64,000 bases of DNA from JAEUHO01 sp046350655 (GTDB lineage Bacteria > Planctomycetota > PLA2 > JAEUHO01), in NCBI GenBank assembly GCA_046350655.1, contig JAXMAB010000007.1:372001-436000 (forward strand), written 5' to 3'. Below the pieces are notes generated by a model. It had not been told where the DNA came from. It was given only the letters and a program-made list of their open reading frames with translations, and did no database searches. Positions 35,990 to 44,841 of this stretch are shown one piece after another (position 1 is the stretch's first letter; every line of letters begins with the position of its first letter). Both the position numbers and the translations under genes were made by a program.

Positions 35990-37129
35990 GTGCCCCGCCC
36001 CCCCCACGATCCCGCCCCGCCGACCGCGAGGCCCGGCCCGGACCGCGAGGCCCCGTGCCTTCCGTGCGAGCCCCGGCTGGGCGCGTTCGACCGCCTGCTG
36101 ACCGTCTGGATCCTCGGGGCCATGGCGCTCGGGGTCGCCCTCGGCACGGCCGTCCCCGCGCTGCCGGCGTGGATCCGTTCGGCGCAGGTCGGGTCGACGA
36201 ACCTCCCGATCGCCGTCGGCCTCGTGCTCATGATGATCCCGCCGCTCGCGAAGGTCCGGTACGAGGAGATGGGCCACGTCTTCCGCGACGTGCGCGTCCT
36301 CGCGCTCTCGCTCGTGCAGAACTGGGTCGTCGGCCCCCTCCTCATGTTCGGGCTCGCGGCACTCCTGCTGCGCGACCATCCCCCGTACTTCGCGGGCGTC
36401 GTGCTGGTGGGGCTCGCGCGCTGCATCGCCATGGTCGTCGTCTGGAACGACCTCGCCGACGGCGACCGGGAGTACGCCGCCGGCCTCGTCGCGTTCAACA
36501 GCCTGTTCCAGGTGCTGTTCTACGGCGCGTACGCCTGGGTGTTCTTCCAGGCGCTCCCGCCGCTGGTCGGGCTCCCCGGGATGGTCGTCGAGGTCGGGTT
36601 CGGCGCCATCGCGGCGAGCGTGCTCGTCTACCTCGGGATCCCGTTCGCGGTGGCGGTCGCCGGACGCGCGGTCCTCGTGCGCCGCCTCGGCCGCGAGGCG
36701 TTCGAGACGCGGGTCCTCCCGCGGGTCGCGCCCGTGACGCCGGCGGCGCTGCTCTTCACCGTCGTCGTGATGTTCGCGCTGAAGGGCGACGTGATCGTCT
36801 CGCTCCCCCTCGACGTGCTCCGCATCGCGGCGCCGCTGACGCTCTACTTCGTCGTGATGTTCGTCGGCTCGTACTGGGCGTCGCGCCGCGCCGGCGCGGA
36901 CCGCGCGCGCACGACGACCCTCGCCTTCACCGCCGCGAGCAACAACTTCGAGCTCGCCATCGCCGTGGCCGTGGCCGTGTTCGGGCTCGACAGCGGCGCC
37001 GCCTTCGCGGCCGTCGTGGGCCCGCTCGTCGAGGTGCCGGTCATGCTGGGCCTCGTGCACGTCGCCCGTCGCCTGGGCCGGCGATGGTTCCCCGACGCCG
37101 ACGCGAGGCCCGCCCCGGAGCCGTCGTGA
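35990..37129 (+). CDS. acr3: ACR3-family arsenite efflux transporter
   Basis: 379 residues, ten hydrophobic segments, inner membrane. It expels arsenite using the proton gradient. Family features: VGLARCIAMVVVWNDLADGD with the essential Cys in TM4, and LAFTAASNNFELAIAVAV late in the protein. The GTG at 35990 is preferred for its GGAGG; an ATG at 35927 would overlap the operator. The first 30 residues (Pro/Arg-rich) come from DNA with one exact and one near copy of the dispersed repeat (36025, 36045), and another copy encodes the C-terminal end (37102). Overlaps arsC (GTGA). Confidence 0.93.
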   Translation: MPRPPHDPAPPTARPGPDREAPCLPCEPRLGAFDRLLTVWILGAMALGVALGTAVPALPAWIRSAQVGSTNLPIAVGLVLMMIPPLAKVRYEEMGHVFRDVRVLALSLVQNWVVGPLLMFGLAALLLRDHPPYFAGVVLVGLARCIAMVVVWNDLADGDREYAAGLVAFNSLFQVLFYGAYAWVFFQALPPLVGLPGMVVEVGFGAIAASVLVYLGIPFAVAVAGRAVLVRRLGREAFETRVLPRVAPVTPAALLFTVVVMFALKGDVIVSLPLDVLRIAAPLTLYFVVMFVGSYWASRRAGADRARTTTLAFTAASNNFELAIAVAVAVFGLDSGAAFAAVVGPLVEVPVMLGLVHVARRLGRRWFPDADARPAPEPS

Positions 37130-37542
37130 CGAAACCCGCGCCCCGCGTCCCCACCGTCCTGTTCGTCTGCGTCCACAACGCCGGCCGCAGCCAGATGGCC
37201 GCGGCCTTCCTCGCCCACAAGGCGCAGGGACGCGTCCGCGCCCTCTCGGCCGGCAGCGCGCCGGGTCCCCGCGTGAACCCCGTCGCGGTCGCCGCCATGG
37301 CCGAGCGCGGCCTCTCGCTCGAAGGGGCCGTCCCCAAGCGGCTGACGGAGGTCGGCGTGCGCGAGGCCGACGTCGTCGTCACGATGGGCTGCGGCGACGT
37401 CTGTCCGTACTTCCCCGGCACGACCTACGAGGACTGGGCGCTCGCCGACCCCGCCGGGCAGGGCCTCGAGACGGTGCGCGCGATCCGCGACGAGATCGAG
37501 CGCCGCGTGGACGCGCTCCTCGCGCGGCTCGCGCCGCCCTGA
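37126..37542 (+). CDS. arsC: Arsenate reductase, low-molecular-weight phosphatase type
   Basis: 138 residues. It reduces arsenate to arsenite for export by Acr3. The P-loop VCVHNAGRSQMAAAF (first catalytic Cys) is followed by TMGCGDVCPYFPG with the two Cys of the disulphide cascade and YEDWALADPAG. This set matches thioredoxin-linked ArsC of the Staphylococcus pI258 type. GTG start overlapping the acr3 stop, so transporter and enzyme are coupled. Confidence 0.95.
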   Translation: MTKPAPRVPTVLFVCVHNAGRSQMAAAFLAHKAQGRVRALSAGSAPGPRVNPVAVAAMAERGLSLEGAVPKRLTEVGVREADVVVTMGCGDVCPYFPGTTYEDWALADPAGQGLETVRAIRDEIERRVDALLARLAPP

Positions 37543-37589
37543 CCCCGACGGGGCCCGCCGCGCGGGGGGCGCGGCGACGGCCGGCCCTC

Positions 37590-37610
37590 GCCGCGGGCCC
37601 GTGCCGCGGC
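37590..37610. terminator. Hairpin between arsC and the convergent gene
   Basis: GCCGCGG-N7-CCGCGGC, a 7-bp stem 48 bp after the arsC stop, in a convergent gap. No T-run. Weak terminator candidate for either strand. Confidence 0.35.
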
Positions 37611-37634
37611 CCCCCCCTCGCGCGCCCGGCGCGA

Positions 37635-39203
37635 TCAGTCGTCCCCGTCCCCCGGCCCCGACGGGGGACCCGACGGCGCGGGCGTCGGCGCCGTCTTCTC
37701 GAGCGCCTCCTGGACGAGCAACCAGGTCTCCGCGCTCTCCGGGTCGAGCTCCGCGGCGAGCGCCATCATCTTCGTGCCCGCGGCGGTGTTCTCGTCGCCG
37801 CCGAGGCCGCGGGTGTGCTGGCCGAGCGCCAGCCACAGCTCCGGGTTGAGCGGGTCGAGCTCGAGCCCCTTGCGGTAGAGGTCGAGCGCGGTCGAGCTCT
37901 CCTCGCCGGCGATCAGGTTGCCGTAGCGCAGGTACACGGCCGGGTTCTTCGAGCCCTTCTCGACCGCGAGCTTGAAGAACCGCTTGGCGCGCAGCGGGCG
38001 CTGGTAGCCCGCCGAGAACCCCGCGGCCTCGTAGCCCACGACGCTCTCGAGCTTCAGCTTCGTGTCGATGTACGCGTACCACTCCTTCTCGAGCGCGGGG
38101 AGGTCCGCGACGCCCAGCGCCTTCTGGAAGCCGCGCGAGAGCTCGTCGCCGCGGACGGTCACGTAGTCGCCGCGGACGTCGCGGCGGAGGTCCTTGGCCG
38201 AGGCGAGCGTCCGGTAGAACGTCTGGAACTTCTTGGCGTACTTCGGGGTCTCCATCATGAAGTGGACGAAGGTCCATCCCCACGTGTAGTCGTGGTAGCC
38301 GAGGGTGTTGTCGAGCAGCTTCGCGAGGGGCCGGCGCTCGCCCCGCGCGATGTCCGACTGCACCTCCGTCAGGCGCCCCTCCTGCAGGCCGCCCGTCGTC
38401 ATCTTCTTCGCCGCGGCGTCCCACGTGCTGGCGCCGTAGTACTCCGCCATGGCCTCGCCGATCCAGTGCGGGATGTCGAAGCGCAGGTCGAACAGGTGCG
38501 CGAGGTAGTGCTGCGTCTCGTGGAACATCACCGCCTGCGTCTCGTGGGGCTGCATCCGGTCGTAGTAGAAGTTCAGCTCGCGCGGGGGGTTCGGCTGGTA
38601 GTACCCGATGACGCCGCGCGGCGCGCCCGAGACCTCGAGGAACGTCTCGTAGTCGTGGTAGAGGCAGACCTTCAGGCGCTCCTTCGGCTTCGGGACGTTC
38701 CACGCCCGCGTGAAGTACGCGAAGTAGCCCTCCATGAGGTCCATGTAGCCCTTCGCGAGGTCGGGCGGCAGGGTGTACTCGAACTCGAAGTTGGCGGTCT
38801 TCTCGCGGTAGCGGTTGCGCCACTCGCGGTGGGCCTTCGCCTCCTCGATGCGCTTCCGCGCCTCGTTCGCGCGCCGCGCCACGGCCGCGTCGCGCTCCGC
38901 CTTCGGGACCCACTTGCCGTCGTACGGCACGAGGCCCTTCTCGAGCTTGGCCTTCTCGGCGTCGTCCTTCGGGAGGTAGGCCCCGTCGGCCGCGGTCGCG
39001 AACACCTCCTTCACGAGCCCGGCCTTCAGGACGATCTCGCCGTTCTGCAGGTGCAGCTTGACGCCCCCGTCGGGGAGCTTCTCGGCCTTCGGGCAGTCCA
39101 CCGTCCGCCCGTCCGCGAGCAGGACGGAGTCGGCGCGGGCGCGGAGGGCGGGGGCGAAGAGGGCCGCCCCGAGGACGGCCGCGACGAGCAGGGGTCGGCG
39201 CAT
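37635..39203 (-). CDS. Secreted DUF1570-like gluzincin peptidase with TPR tail
   Basis: 522 residues. Signal peptide (1-24), a small beta domain (SVLLADGRTVDCPKAEKLPDG), a charged helix, then a peptidase-like core: VMFHETQHYLAHLF (His 228, Glu 229, His 232) and WIGEAMAEYYGAS with Glu at about 250 or 254, the HExxH + E pattern of gluzincins. LDPLNPELWLALGQ near 430 begins a TPR-like C-terminus that ends in an acidic Pro/Gly tail. DUF1570 proteins of this plan are common in Planctomycetota. It starts 4 nt after the stop of the related gene upstream. Substrate unknown. Confidence 0.8.
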   Translation of the reverse strand: MRRPLLVAAVLGAALFAPALRARADSVLLADGRTVDCPKAEKLPDGGVKLHLQNGEIVLKAGLVKEVFATAADGAYLPKDDAEKAKLEKGLVPYDGKWVPKAERDAAVARRANEARKRIEEAKAHREWRNRYREKTANFEFEYTLPPDLAKGYMDLMEGYFAYFTRAWNVPKPKERLKVCLYHDYETFLEVSGAPRGVIGYYQPNPPRELNFYYDRMQPHETQAVMFHETQHYLAHLFDLRFDIPHWIGEAMAEYYGASTWDAAAKKMTTGGLQEGRLTEVQSDIARGERRPLAKLLDNTLGYHDYTWGWTFVHFMMETPKYAKKFQTFYRTLASAKDLRRDVRGDYVTVRGDELSRGFQKALGVADLPALEKEWYAYIDTKLKLESVVGYEAAGFSAGYQRPLRAKRFFKLAVEKGSKNPAVYLRYGNLIAGEESSTALDLYRKGLELDPLNPELWLALGQHTRGLGGDENTAAGTKMMALAAELDPESAETWLLVQEALEKTAPTPAPSGPPSGPGDGDD

Positions 39204-39207
39204 GGGT

Positions 39208-40881
39208 TCAGTTCGCGAACGCGGTGTACGACTTGTCGATCGCCGACCAGTCCGCGTCGGTCCACTGGCCGAACACCTTGTCGAAGACCGCCTTCAGCAG
39301 CTCCTTCTCGCGGTCCTTCCAGTACGTCTCGCGGGCCTTGTAGCGCTCCTCCTCCTCCTCCTCGGTCTTCGGCGCGGCGGGCGCGGCCCCGAGTTCCGTC
39401 GGCTTCGCGTCGTTCGCCTTCACGACCTCGTCGAGGGCGAGGACGTAGGCCCTCAGCAGGTCCTTCGTGCGCGGGTTCGTCCGGCCCGGGCCCGCGAGCA
39501 GGTACCGGATGAAGCCGCCGGCCTGTTGCGACGGGCTCATGCGGTTGGCCAGCAGGTCGTCGGGCGAGGGCATCCCGCTCCCCATGGACTCGAACTCCTT
39601 GTAGAGCTCGCTGCTCGTCGTCTGCAGCAGCGTCCGCGGCATCACGAGCTTCTTCTTCTTCGCCGCGAGCTTGAGCGCGACGATCAGGTCGCCGTCCGGT
39701 CGGAACTCGAGCCGGCCCGCGCGCACGTACCCGCAGTAGACCCACTCGTGCAGGCCCCGGGACAGCCAGGGCGGCGGCGACAGCCCCGGGTTCTTGTCGT
39801 GGAGCCAGCGGTCGAAGACCGCGTCGGCGACGTGCTGGAACCCCCAGAACCCGTCGTCCCGGCTCAGCACGATCTCGGTGGACCAGCCCCAGCGGCTGCG
39901 GCTGCGCTCGGACAGCTCGGAGAACGAGCGCTGCTCGTCGCCGTCCTTGCAGACGCGGAGGAGCGCGGGCCCCGCGATCCCGTCCCCCCAGAACGGCAGC
40001 GTCGCGTCGGCCCAGGCCCGGATCGCCTCGGCCTGTTCGATCACCTTCGCCGTGTACTTGTCGTCCACGTGGGTGATGACGACGTAGTTCTTCGAGCGCT
40101 TCACGGTCCACCCCTCGGGCAGCCGCTCCTGCGCGATCCGGAGCTCGCGCTCGAACTTCTCGAGGCGCGCCTTCGCCCGCTCCTCCGGCGTCAGCTTCGA
40201 CGTGTCGTCGACGAGCGACACGCGGTCGTCCCCCGTCGTCTCGCGCTTCACCGTCCCCGTCCGCGGGATCACCTTGAACGACTTGAGGCTGCCGAGCAGC
40301 ATCGGCTGCAGCTTCTCCCAGTACTGCTCGAGCACCTCGTAGTAGGCGCAGTAGTCGATGTCGTCGGCGTGGTAGACGAACGCGATGCCGTGGCGGGGCA
40401 CCGTCAGCTTCTCGTACTTCACCTCGTACCAGGTCGTCGCCGTCCCGTTGACCGTCGTGTCCTTCTCCTCGCTGATGTGGCGACCGCCCTCGCCGTCGGA
40501 CTTCACGTAGTCCCGGAACGTCTTGTACGGGTTCTCGATCCGGATGACCGTGACGTCCCCGACCTGCGTCTTGCCCGTCATCTTCGCCTTCGGGTCGAAC
40601 AGGATGACCTTCAGCTCCGGCCGGTGGCTCCACCCCTCGACCCGGTCCACGTACTCGCGGTCGGACTGGAACTTCAGGACGATGTACTTCTCCTCGCCGG
40701 CGATCGGGATCTCCCGCCAGCCGTTCGGCACCTGCATCGTGTAGCCGAGCTGCTCGTCCTTGTGGAGGTCGGCCGCCGCGGGTCGCGGCGGCGCGAACGC
40801 CGCCACCGCGGCCACCAACCCGACCGTCGCCCCCCACGCGGCCCTCCGCGCGGCCCCCGCGCCGACCGACGTCCCGCGCAT
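39208..40881 (-). CDS. Secreted protein with degenerate DUF1570-like C-terminal half
   Basis: 557 residues. The ATG at 40881 has a strong GGGAGGAG 6-7 nt upstream and gives a signal peptide ending near PRPAAAD. The N-terminal part (DEQLGYTMQVPNGWREIP onward) looks like a PsbP/DUF1795-type beta domain; the C-terminal part (LPEGWTVKRSKNYVVITHVD, WLSRGLHEWVYCGYVRAG) resembles the peptidase fold of the next gene but lacks HExxH, so it is probably non-catalytic. Lys/Glu-rich near the C-terminus. Only 4 nt separate it from the downstream DUF1570-like gene. Function unknown. Confidence 0.72.
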   Translation of the reverse strand: MRGTSVGAGAARRAAWGATVGLVAAVAAFAPPRPAAADLHKDEQLGYTMQVPNGWREIPIAGEEKYIVLKFQSDREYVDRVEGWSHRPELKVILFDPKAKMTGKTQVGDVTVIRIENPYKTFRDYVKSDGEGGRHISEEKDTTVNGTATTWYEVKYEKLTVPRHGIAFVYHADDIDYCAYYEVLEQYWEKLQPMLLGSLKSFKVIPRTGTVKRETTGDDRVSLVDDTSKLTPEERAKARLEKFERELRIAQERLPEGWTVKRSKNYVVITHVDDKYTAKVIEQAEAIRAWADATLPFWGDGIAGPALLRVCKDGDEQRSFSELSERSRSRWGWSTEIVLSRDDGFWGFQHVADAVFDRWLHDKNPGLSPPPWLSRGLHEWVYCGYVRAGRLEFRPDGDLIVALKLAAKKKKLVMPRTLLQTTSSELYKEFESMGSGMPSPDDLLANRMSPSQQAGGFIRYLLAGPGRTNPRTKDLLRAYVLALDEVVKANDAKPTELGAAPAAPKTEEEEEERYKARETYWKDREKELLKAVFDKVFGQWTDADWSAIDKSYTAFAN

Positions 40882-41217
40882 CGTGCTCCTCCCGCCGCGG
40901 GGAGACGCCCGGCGTCCGCGCGCCGCCCGCGGCCGCACCGGCGCCGGGGCCCGCTCCCCGACCGCAGGATCGTACCCGAACCACGTCCCCGCCGAGGTCG
41001 CTCGAGGGGTCCGGGACGCGAGGCCCGCCGGCCTCCCGGTGCCCGGGTCGCGACGGGGTCCGCGGGCGCCGGGCCCCGCGGTCCGGGTCCCGCGGCCCGG
41101 GCCGCGCGGTCCGGGACGGCGGGGCCGGGCGCGGGGACCGGGGTCGCGAACGGCGGGCGGGACGGCTTCGGCGGGCGCGGGGCGCGCGCCCGCGGCGGCG
41201 GCGTCCGGGCGCGGCCG
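40882..41217. other. Intergenic region, G/C repeats
   Basis: 336 bp between the secreted-protein start and the rny stop. It contains the dispersed word at 41017-41027 and a run of GGTCCGGG/CCGCGGCCCGGG-type words at 41050-41125. No gene seen; presumably holds the promoter of the two-gene secreted-protein unit. Confidence 0.65.
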
Positions 41218-42584
41218 TCAGCGCGCGAACGACACCGCGCGGGTCTCGCGCACCACCGTGACCTTGATCTCGCCGGGGTACGTCAGCTGCCCCTCCACCG
41301 CCTTCGCGATGTCGCGGGCGAGGACCGCCGCCGCGTCGTCCGTCACGGCCTTCGCGTCCACGACGACGCGCACCTCGCGCCCCGCCTGGACCGCGTACGC
41401 GTCCGCCACGCCGGGGAACCCCGTCGCGACGCGCTCGAGGTCGCCGAGGCGCTTGAGGTAGCGGTCGGCGGTGTCGGCCCGCGCGCCGGGCCGCGCGGCG
41501 CTCACCGCGTCGCCCACCTGCGCGAGCACCGCGTACGCCGTCTCCTGGGGCACGTCCTCGTGGTGGCTCGCGATCGCGTTCACGATCACGGGCGACTCGC
41601 CGCACTTCCGGGCGACGTCCGCGCCGACGGTCGCGTGGCCGCCCTCGACCTCGTGGTCGACGGCCTTGCCGAGGTCGTGGAGGAGGCCCGCTCGGCGCGC
41701 CACCCGCGGGTCGAGCCCCATCTCGGACGCCATCGCGCCGCACAGGTGCGCGACCTCGAGCGCGTGCTGCAGCACGTTCTGCCCGTACGACGTGCGGTAC
41801 TGGAGGCGGCCGAGCAGCGCGACGACGCGCGGGTGCGCGTCCCCGACGTCCGCCGTCGCCAGCGCGCGGCGGCCCACCTCGACGAGCTCCGCCTCGAGGC
41901 CCCGGCGGGCCTCCGCGACGGCCTCCTCGATCCGCACCGGGTGGATGCGCCCGTCGGCCACGAGCGCCGTCATCGCGCGCCGCGCGACCTCGCGCCGCAC
42001 GGGGTCGAACCCCGAGATCGTGACGAGGCCCGGCGTGTCGTCCACGACGACGTCGCAGCCGGTCGCGTGCTCGAAAGCGTGGGCGTTGCGCCCCTCGCGG
42101 CCGATCACGCGCCCCTTCATGCCGTCGTCGGGCAGGGGGACCGACGTCACCGTGCGCTCGGCGGCGTGGCTCACCGCGACGCGCTGGATCGCGGTCGCGA
42201 CGAGGGCGCGGGCCCGCCCCTCCGCGTCGCTCCGGACCGCCTCGACGTGGGCCGCGACGCGGCGGGCGTGCTCGGCGGCGAGCTCGCGGTCGAGGACTTC
42301 GAGCGCCTTCGCCTTCGCCTCGGCGGGCAGAAGCCCGCGGCCTCGGCCAGCCGGGCCCGCGCCTCGGCGGCCGCGGCGTCGGCCTCGCGGCGCGCGGCCT
42401 CGGCGTCGGCCGTCGCGCGGGCCGGGCGGTCCCGCGCCGCGGCCACGTCCGCCTCGCGCCGCTCGAGCTCCCGCTCCTTCGCGGCGTCGGCGGCCGGGAC
42501 GACGGGCCGCACGAGCCAACGCAGCGCCGCCGCGGCCGCGCACGCGCCCGCCACCGCGCCGACGCCGACCGAGACCCAGTCCAC
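41218..42584 (-). CDS. rny: Ribonuclease Y, with one apparent frameshift
   Basis: Membrane-anchored endoribonuclease that initiates mRNA decay. The N-terminus (MDWVSVGVGAVAGACAAAAA) is the anchor, followed by an Ala/Glu/Arg coiled coil; the KH domain (MKGRVIGREGRNAHAFEHATG) and HD domain (LLHDLGKAVDHEVEGGHA, ASHHEDVP) continue in another frame. The shift zone is 42325-42345 and equals one missing base; the span (1367 nt) becomes a multiple of three if one base is restored. With it the protein would be about 455 residues, short for RNase Y mainly in the coiled coil. Catalytic regions look intact. Confidence 0.9.
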
Positions 42585-42599
42585 GGCGGCCTCCTCGCG

Positions 42600-44056
42600 T
42601 CAGCGGGTCTGGACGAACAGCAGGCCGCTGCTCATCCAGCGCGTGATCGCGTCGCCCTCGGCGACGACCTTGCGGAACGTCCCCTCGGGGAACGGCACGC
42701 TCTGCCCGCCCATCTCGAGGGACCCCTCGTCGAACACGAGCTCGACGCGCCGGCTCGTGCGGTCCACGACGACGCGGGCCGAGCGCGCCTTGATGAACGA
42801 CAGCACGCGGCCGTTCGCGGCGTAGGTCGTGGCCATGACGTCCGTCAGCCGCTCGGCCGACGCGCTGCCGACCTTCGCCAGCTGCACGTAGTCGCCGCCC
42901 GTCGGGGCGGTCCCCTGGAGGAGCTCGTTGAGCATCCGGCGCGCGCGGTCCACCTCGCGTTTGTCCGCCGACGGGGCCGCCGGCTCGGGCACGGCCGACG
43001 GGTCGGCCGCGGGCGGCTCGGCCGCGGGCGGCTCGGCCGCGGGCGCGGCGCGCCCGGTGGCGACCTCGCCCAGCTTCTTCCGCAGGCCGGCCGTCGTGCC
43101 CTTCTCGTCGGCGAGCTCGCGCTTGAGCCGCTCGATCTCCGGGTCGCGCAGCGCGCCTCGCCGCGGAGCCGCGTCAGCTCGGCCTCGAGCGCGCGCGAGC
43201 GCAACGCCTCGCCGCGCGCGCCGAGCACCTCCGCCTGCGCGGCCGCGAGGTCGGCGGCGGCCTGCGCGGCGGCCGCCGACCGCTCGTCGCGGGCCGCGAT
43301 CGCCGCCTTCAGCTCCGCGTCGAGGCGCTCGATCCGGCCGAGGAGCGTGGCCCGCTCGGCGTCGGCCGCGACGGCGGCGTCGCGGCGGCCGGCCTCGACG
43401 CCCTTGTCGAACTGCACCGTCAGCTGCGTCGCGGTGTCGCCGGTCCCGACGACGTCGCGCTCGAGCTCGCCCATGCGCCGCACGACGAGGAAGAGCGCGC
43501 CGCCGAGCACCGCCATCGCGCCGAGCACGAGGATCGGGAGGAACCAGCGGCCCTCCTTCGCCGTCCGCTCGGACGCGTCGATCCGCGAGACGAGGCTGCG
43601 CTGGACCTGGGTCAGGCCCTTGAACGTCTCGTTCAGCGCGCCGGTCGTCTGGACCATCACCTCGCTGCGGTCGCCGCGCTGGAGCGCGCGGCCGAGCTCG
43701 GCCTGCATCTCCTGCGAGCGGCGCAGCGCCTCGGCGTTCGCCTGGAAGGCGGCCGCCAGGGCCGCGAGCGGCTCCGCGATCGCCCGGCTGCCGCCCGTCG
43801 ACGCGGGCGTCAGCGAGACGTCGTTCGACGCCGCGAACGGGTCCTCGACCCCCCGCGACTCGCCCGGCGGCGGCGCGGGTCGCCGCGCCCGCCGGTACTT
43901 CCCGCCGTCGTCCGCGGCGTCGTCGTCCCGCGGCGACGAGGGCACCGGGCCGAGGATGGGCGGGTTCGGCCGGCGCAGCGGCGGCCCGATCGGGTCGAGG
44001 ACGGGGTCGGCGTCGGCGTCGGACGGACCGCCGGCGGGCGAGGCGGGATGGTTCAT
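42600..44056 (-). CDS. Membrane-anchored coiled-coil protein, one apparent frameshift
   Basis: About 485 residues once one missing base is restored in the zone 43145-43175 (the span of 1457 nt is one short of a multiple of three). A disordered Pro/Asp-rich N-terminus (1-95) and an amphipathic region are followed by a single membrane helix (about 171-192, WFLPILVLGAMAVLGGALFLVV minus its ends), a coiled coil, an Ala/Glu/Pro linker, then a C-terminal domain (DYVQLAKVGSASAERLTDV to SSGLLFVQTR) that has no family I recognise. Topology suggests the C-terminal domain is extracytoplasmic. It follows the gene upstream by 12 nt. Confidence 0.68.
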
Positions 44057-44068
44057 CGGGACGTCCGC

Positions 44069-44800
44069 TCACAGCGCACGGATCTGCTCCACGGACGGGG
44101 AGGCCAGGAGCCCCGCCCACTCGGACCGCCGCATCCGACGACGGTGGAAGGCCGTCCCGTCCGACCGCACCACCGCCTCGGCGGTCTCGAGCGGGATCCG
44201 GCGCGGGAACGCCAGGGGCCGACGGAGCATCTTACCGGGGGGGATCGAGATCGCCCCCCGGTCGGCGCCGAGCATCCGCAGGGTCGTGGCCGCGGCCGAC
44301 GTCGCGATCCCGGGCTTCTCGAGCCAGGCCCGCAGGTCGAGCGAGGCCGTCGCGAGCGGGGTCCCGCTGGGCGGGACGGCGGCGTCCGCGGCCGGCGGCG
44401 GCGCCACGATCCGGAACGCCCCCTCGGGGAACGCCAGCTCGACCGGCGCCGCGGACGTGTTGAACGCGAGCAGGGCGTAGAACGCGAGGCCCGGCGCGAC
44501 GTCGGCCCCGAAGCCCGCGTTCCAGCGCTCGTCCTGCAGGCGGTCCCAGTCGGGGTGGTTCCACTCGGCGGACAGGACCGCCTTCACGCCCGGGGCGAGG
44601 TCGCCGACCCAGACGTCCACGTCCGCCGCGACCGGGGTGCGGGCGGGCAGGACGGTCGCGGCGCCGTCGCGCCGCGTCCAGTAGGTCGACGCGACCGTCA
44701 GCGCCGAGAAGAGCAGCAGCGCGGTCGAGGCCCCGAGCGCCACGGCCGTGCCCCAACCCGCGGGCACGACCTTCGAGGGGGTGCGGCGGGGTTGGGGCAC
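44069..44800 (-). CDS. Membrane-anchored protein of unknown function
   Basis: 243 residues. A short basic N-terminus and one membrane helix (about 18-38, AVALGASTALLLFSALTVAS) lead into an extracytoplasmic beta-rich domain (VDVWVGDLAPGVKAVLSAEW, VELAFPEGAFRIVAPP) and end in a basic helix (FHRRRMRRSEWAGLL). I do not recognise the family. The GTG at 44800 is the best start before the membrane helix. It lies 41 nt after the secreted MGDPA-repeat protein gene and 12 nt before the coiled-coil protein gene, so the three are probably one operon. Confidence 0.65.
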   Translation of the reverse strand: MPQPRRTPSKVVPAGWGTAVALGASTALLLFSALTVASTYWTRRDGAATVLPARTPVAADVDVWVGDLAPGVKAVLSAEWNHPDWDRLQDERWNAGFGADVAPGLAFYALLAFNTSAAPVELAFPEGAFRIVAPPPAADAAVPPSGTPLATASLDLRAWLEKPGIATSAAATTLRMLGADRGAISIPPGKMLRRPLAFPRRIPLETAEAVVRSDGTAFHRRRMRRSEWAGLLASPSVEQIRAL

Positions 44801-44841
44801 GGGATCCGGACGGAGACGGGGGGCGGGCGCGGGCCGGAGGG

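Noticed and set aside
36844..38913. Long minus-strand frame spanning acr3-arsC and the DUF1570 gene
   Set aside because: Overlaps well-supported genes on both strands and has no recognisable domain.
42325..42345. Programmed -1 frameshifting in rny, xseA and the sigma fusion
   Set aside because: No slippery heptamer or following pseudoknot seen; unrelated genes all show the same single-base deficit, which fits sequence error.
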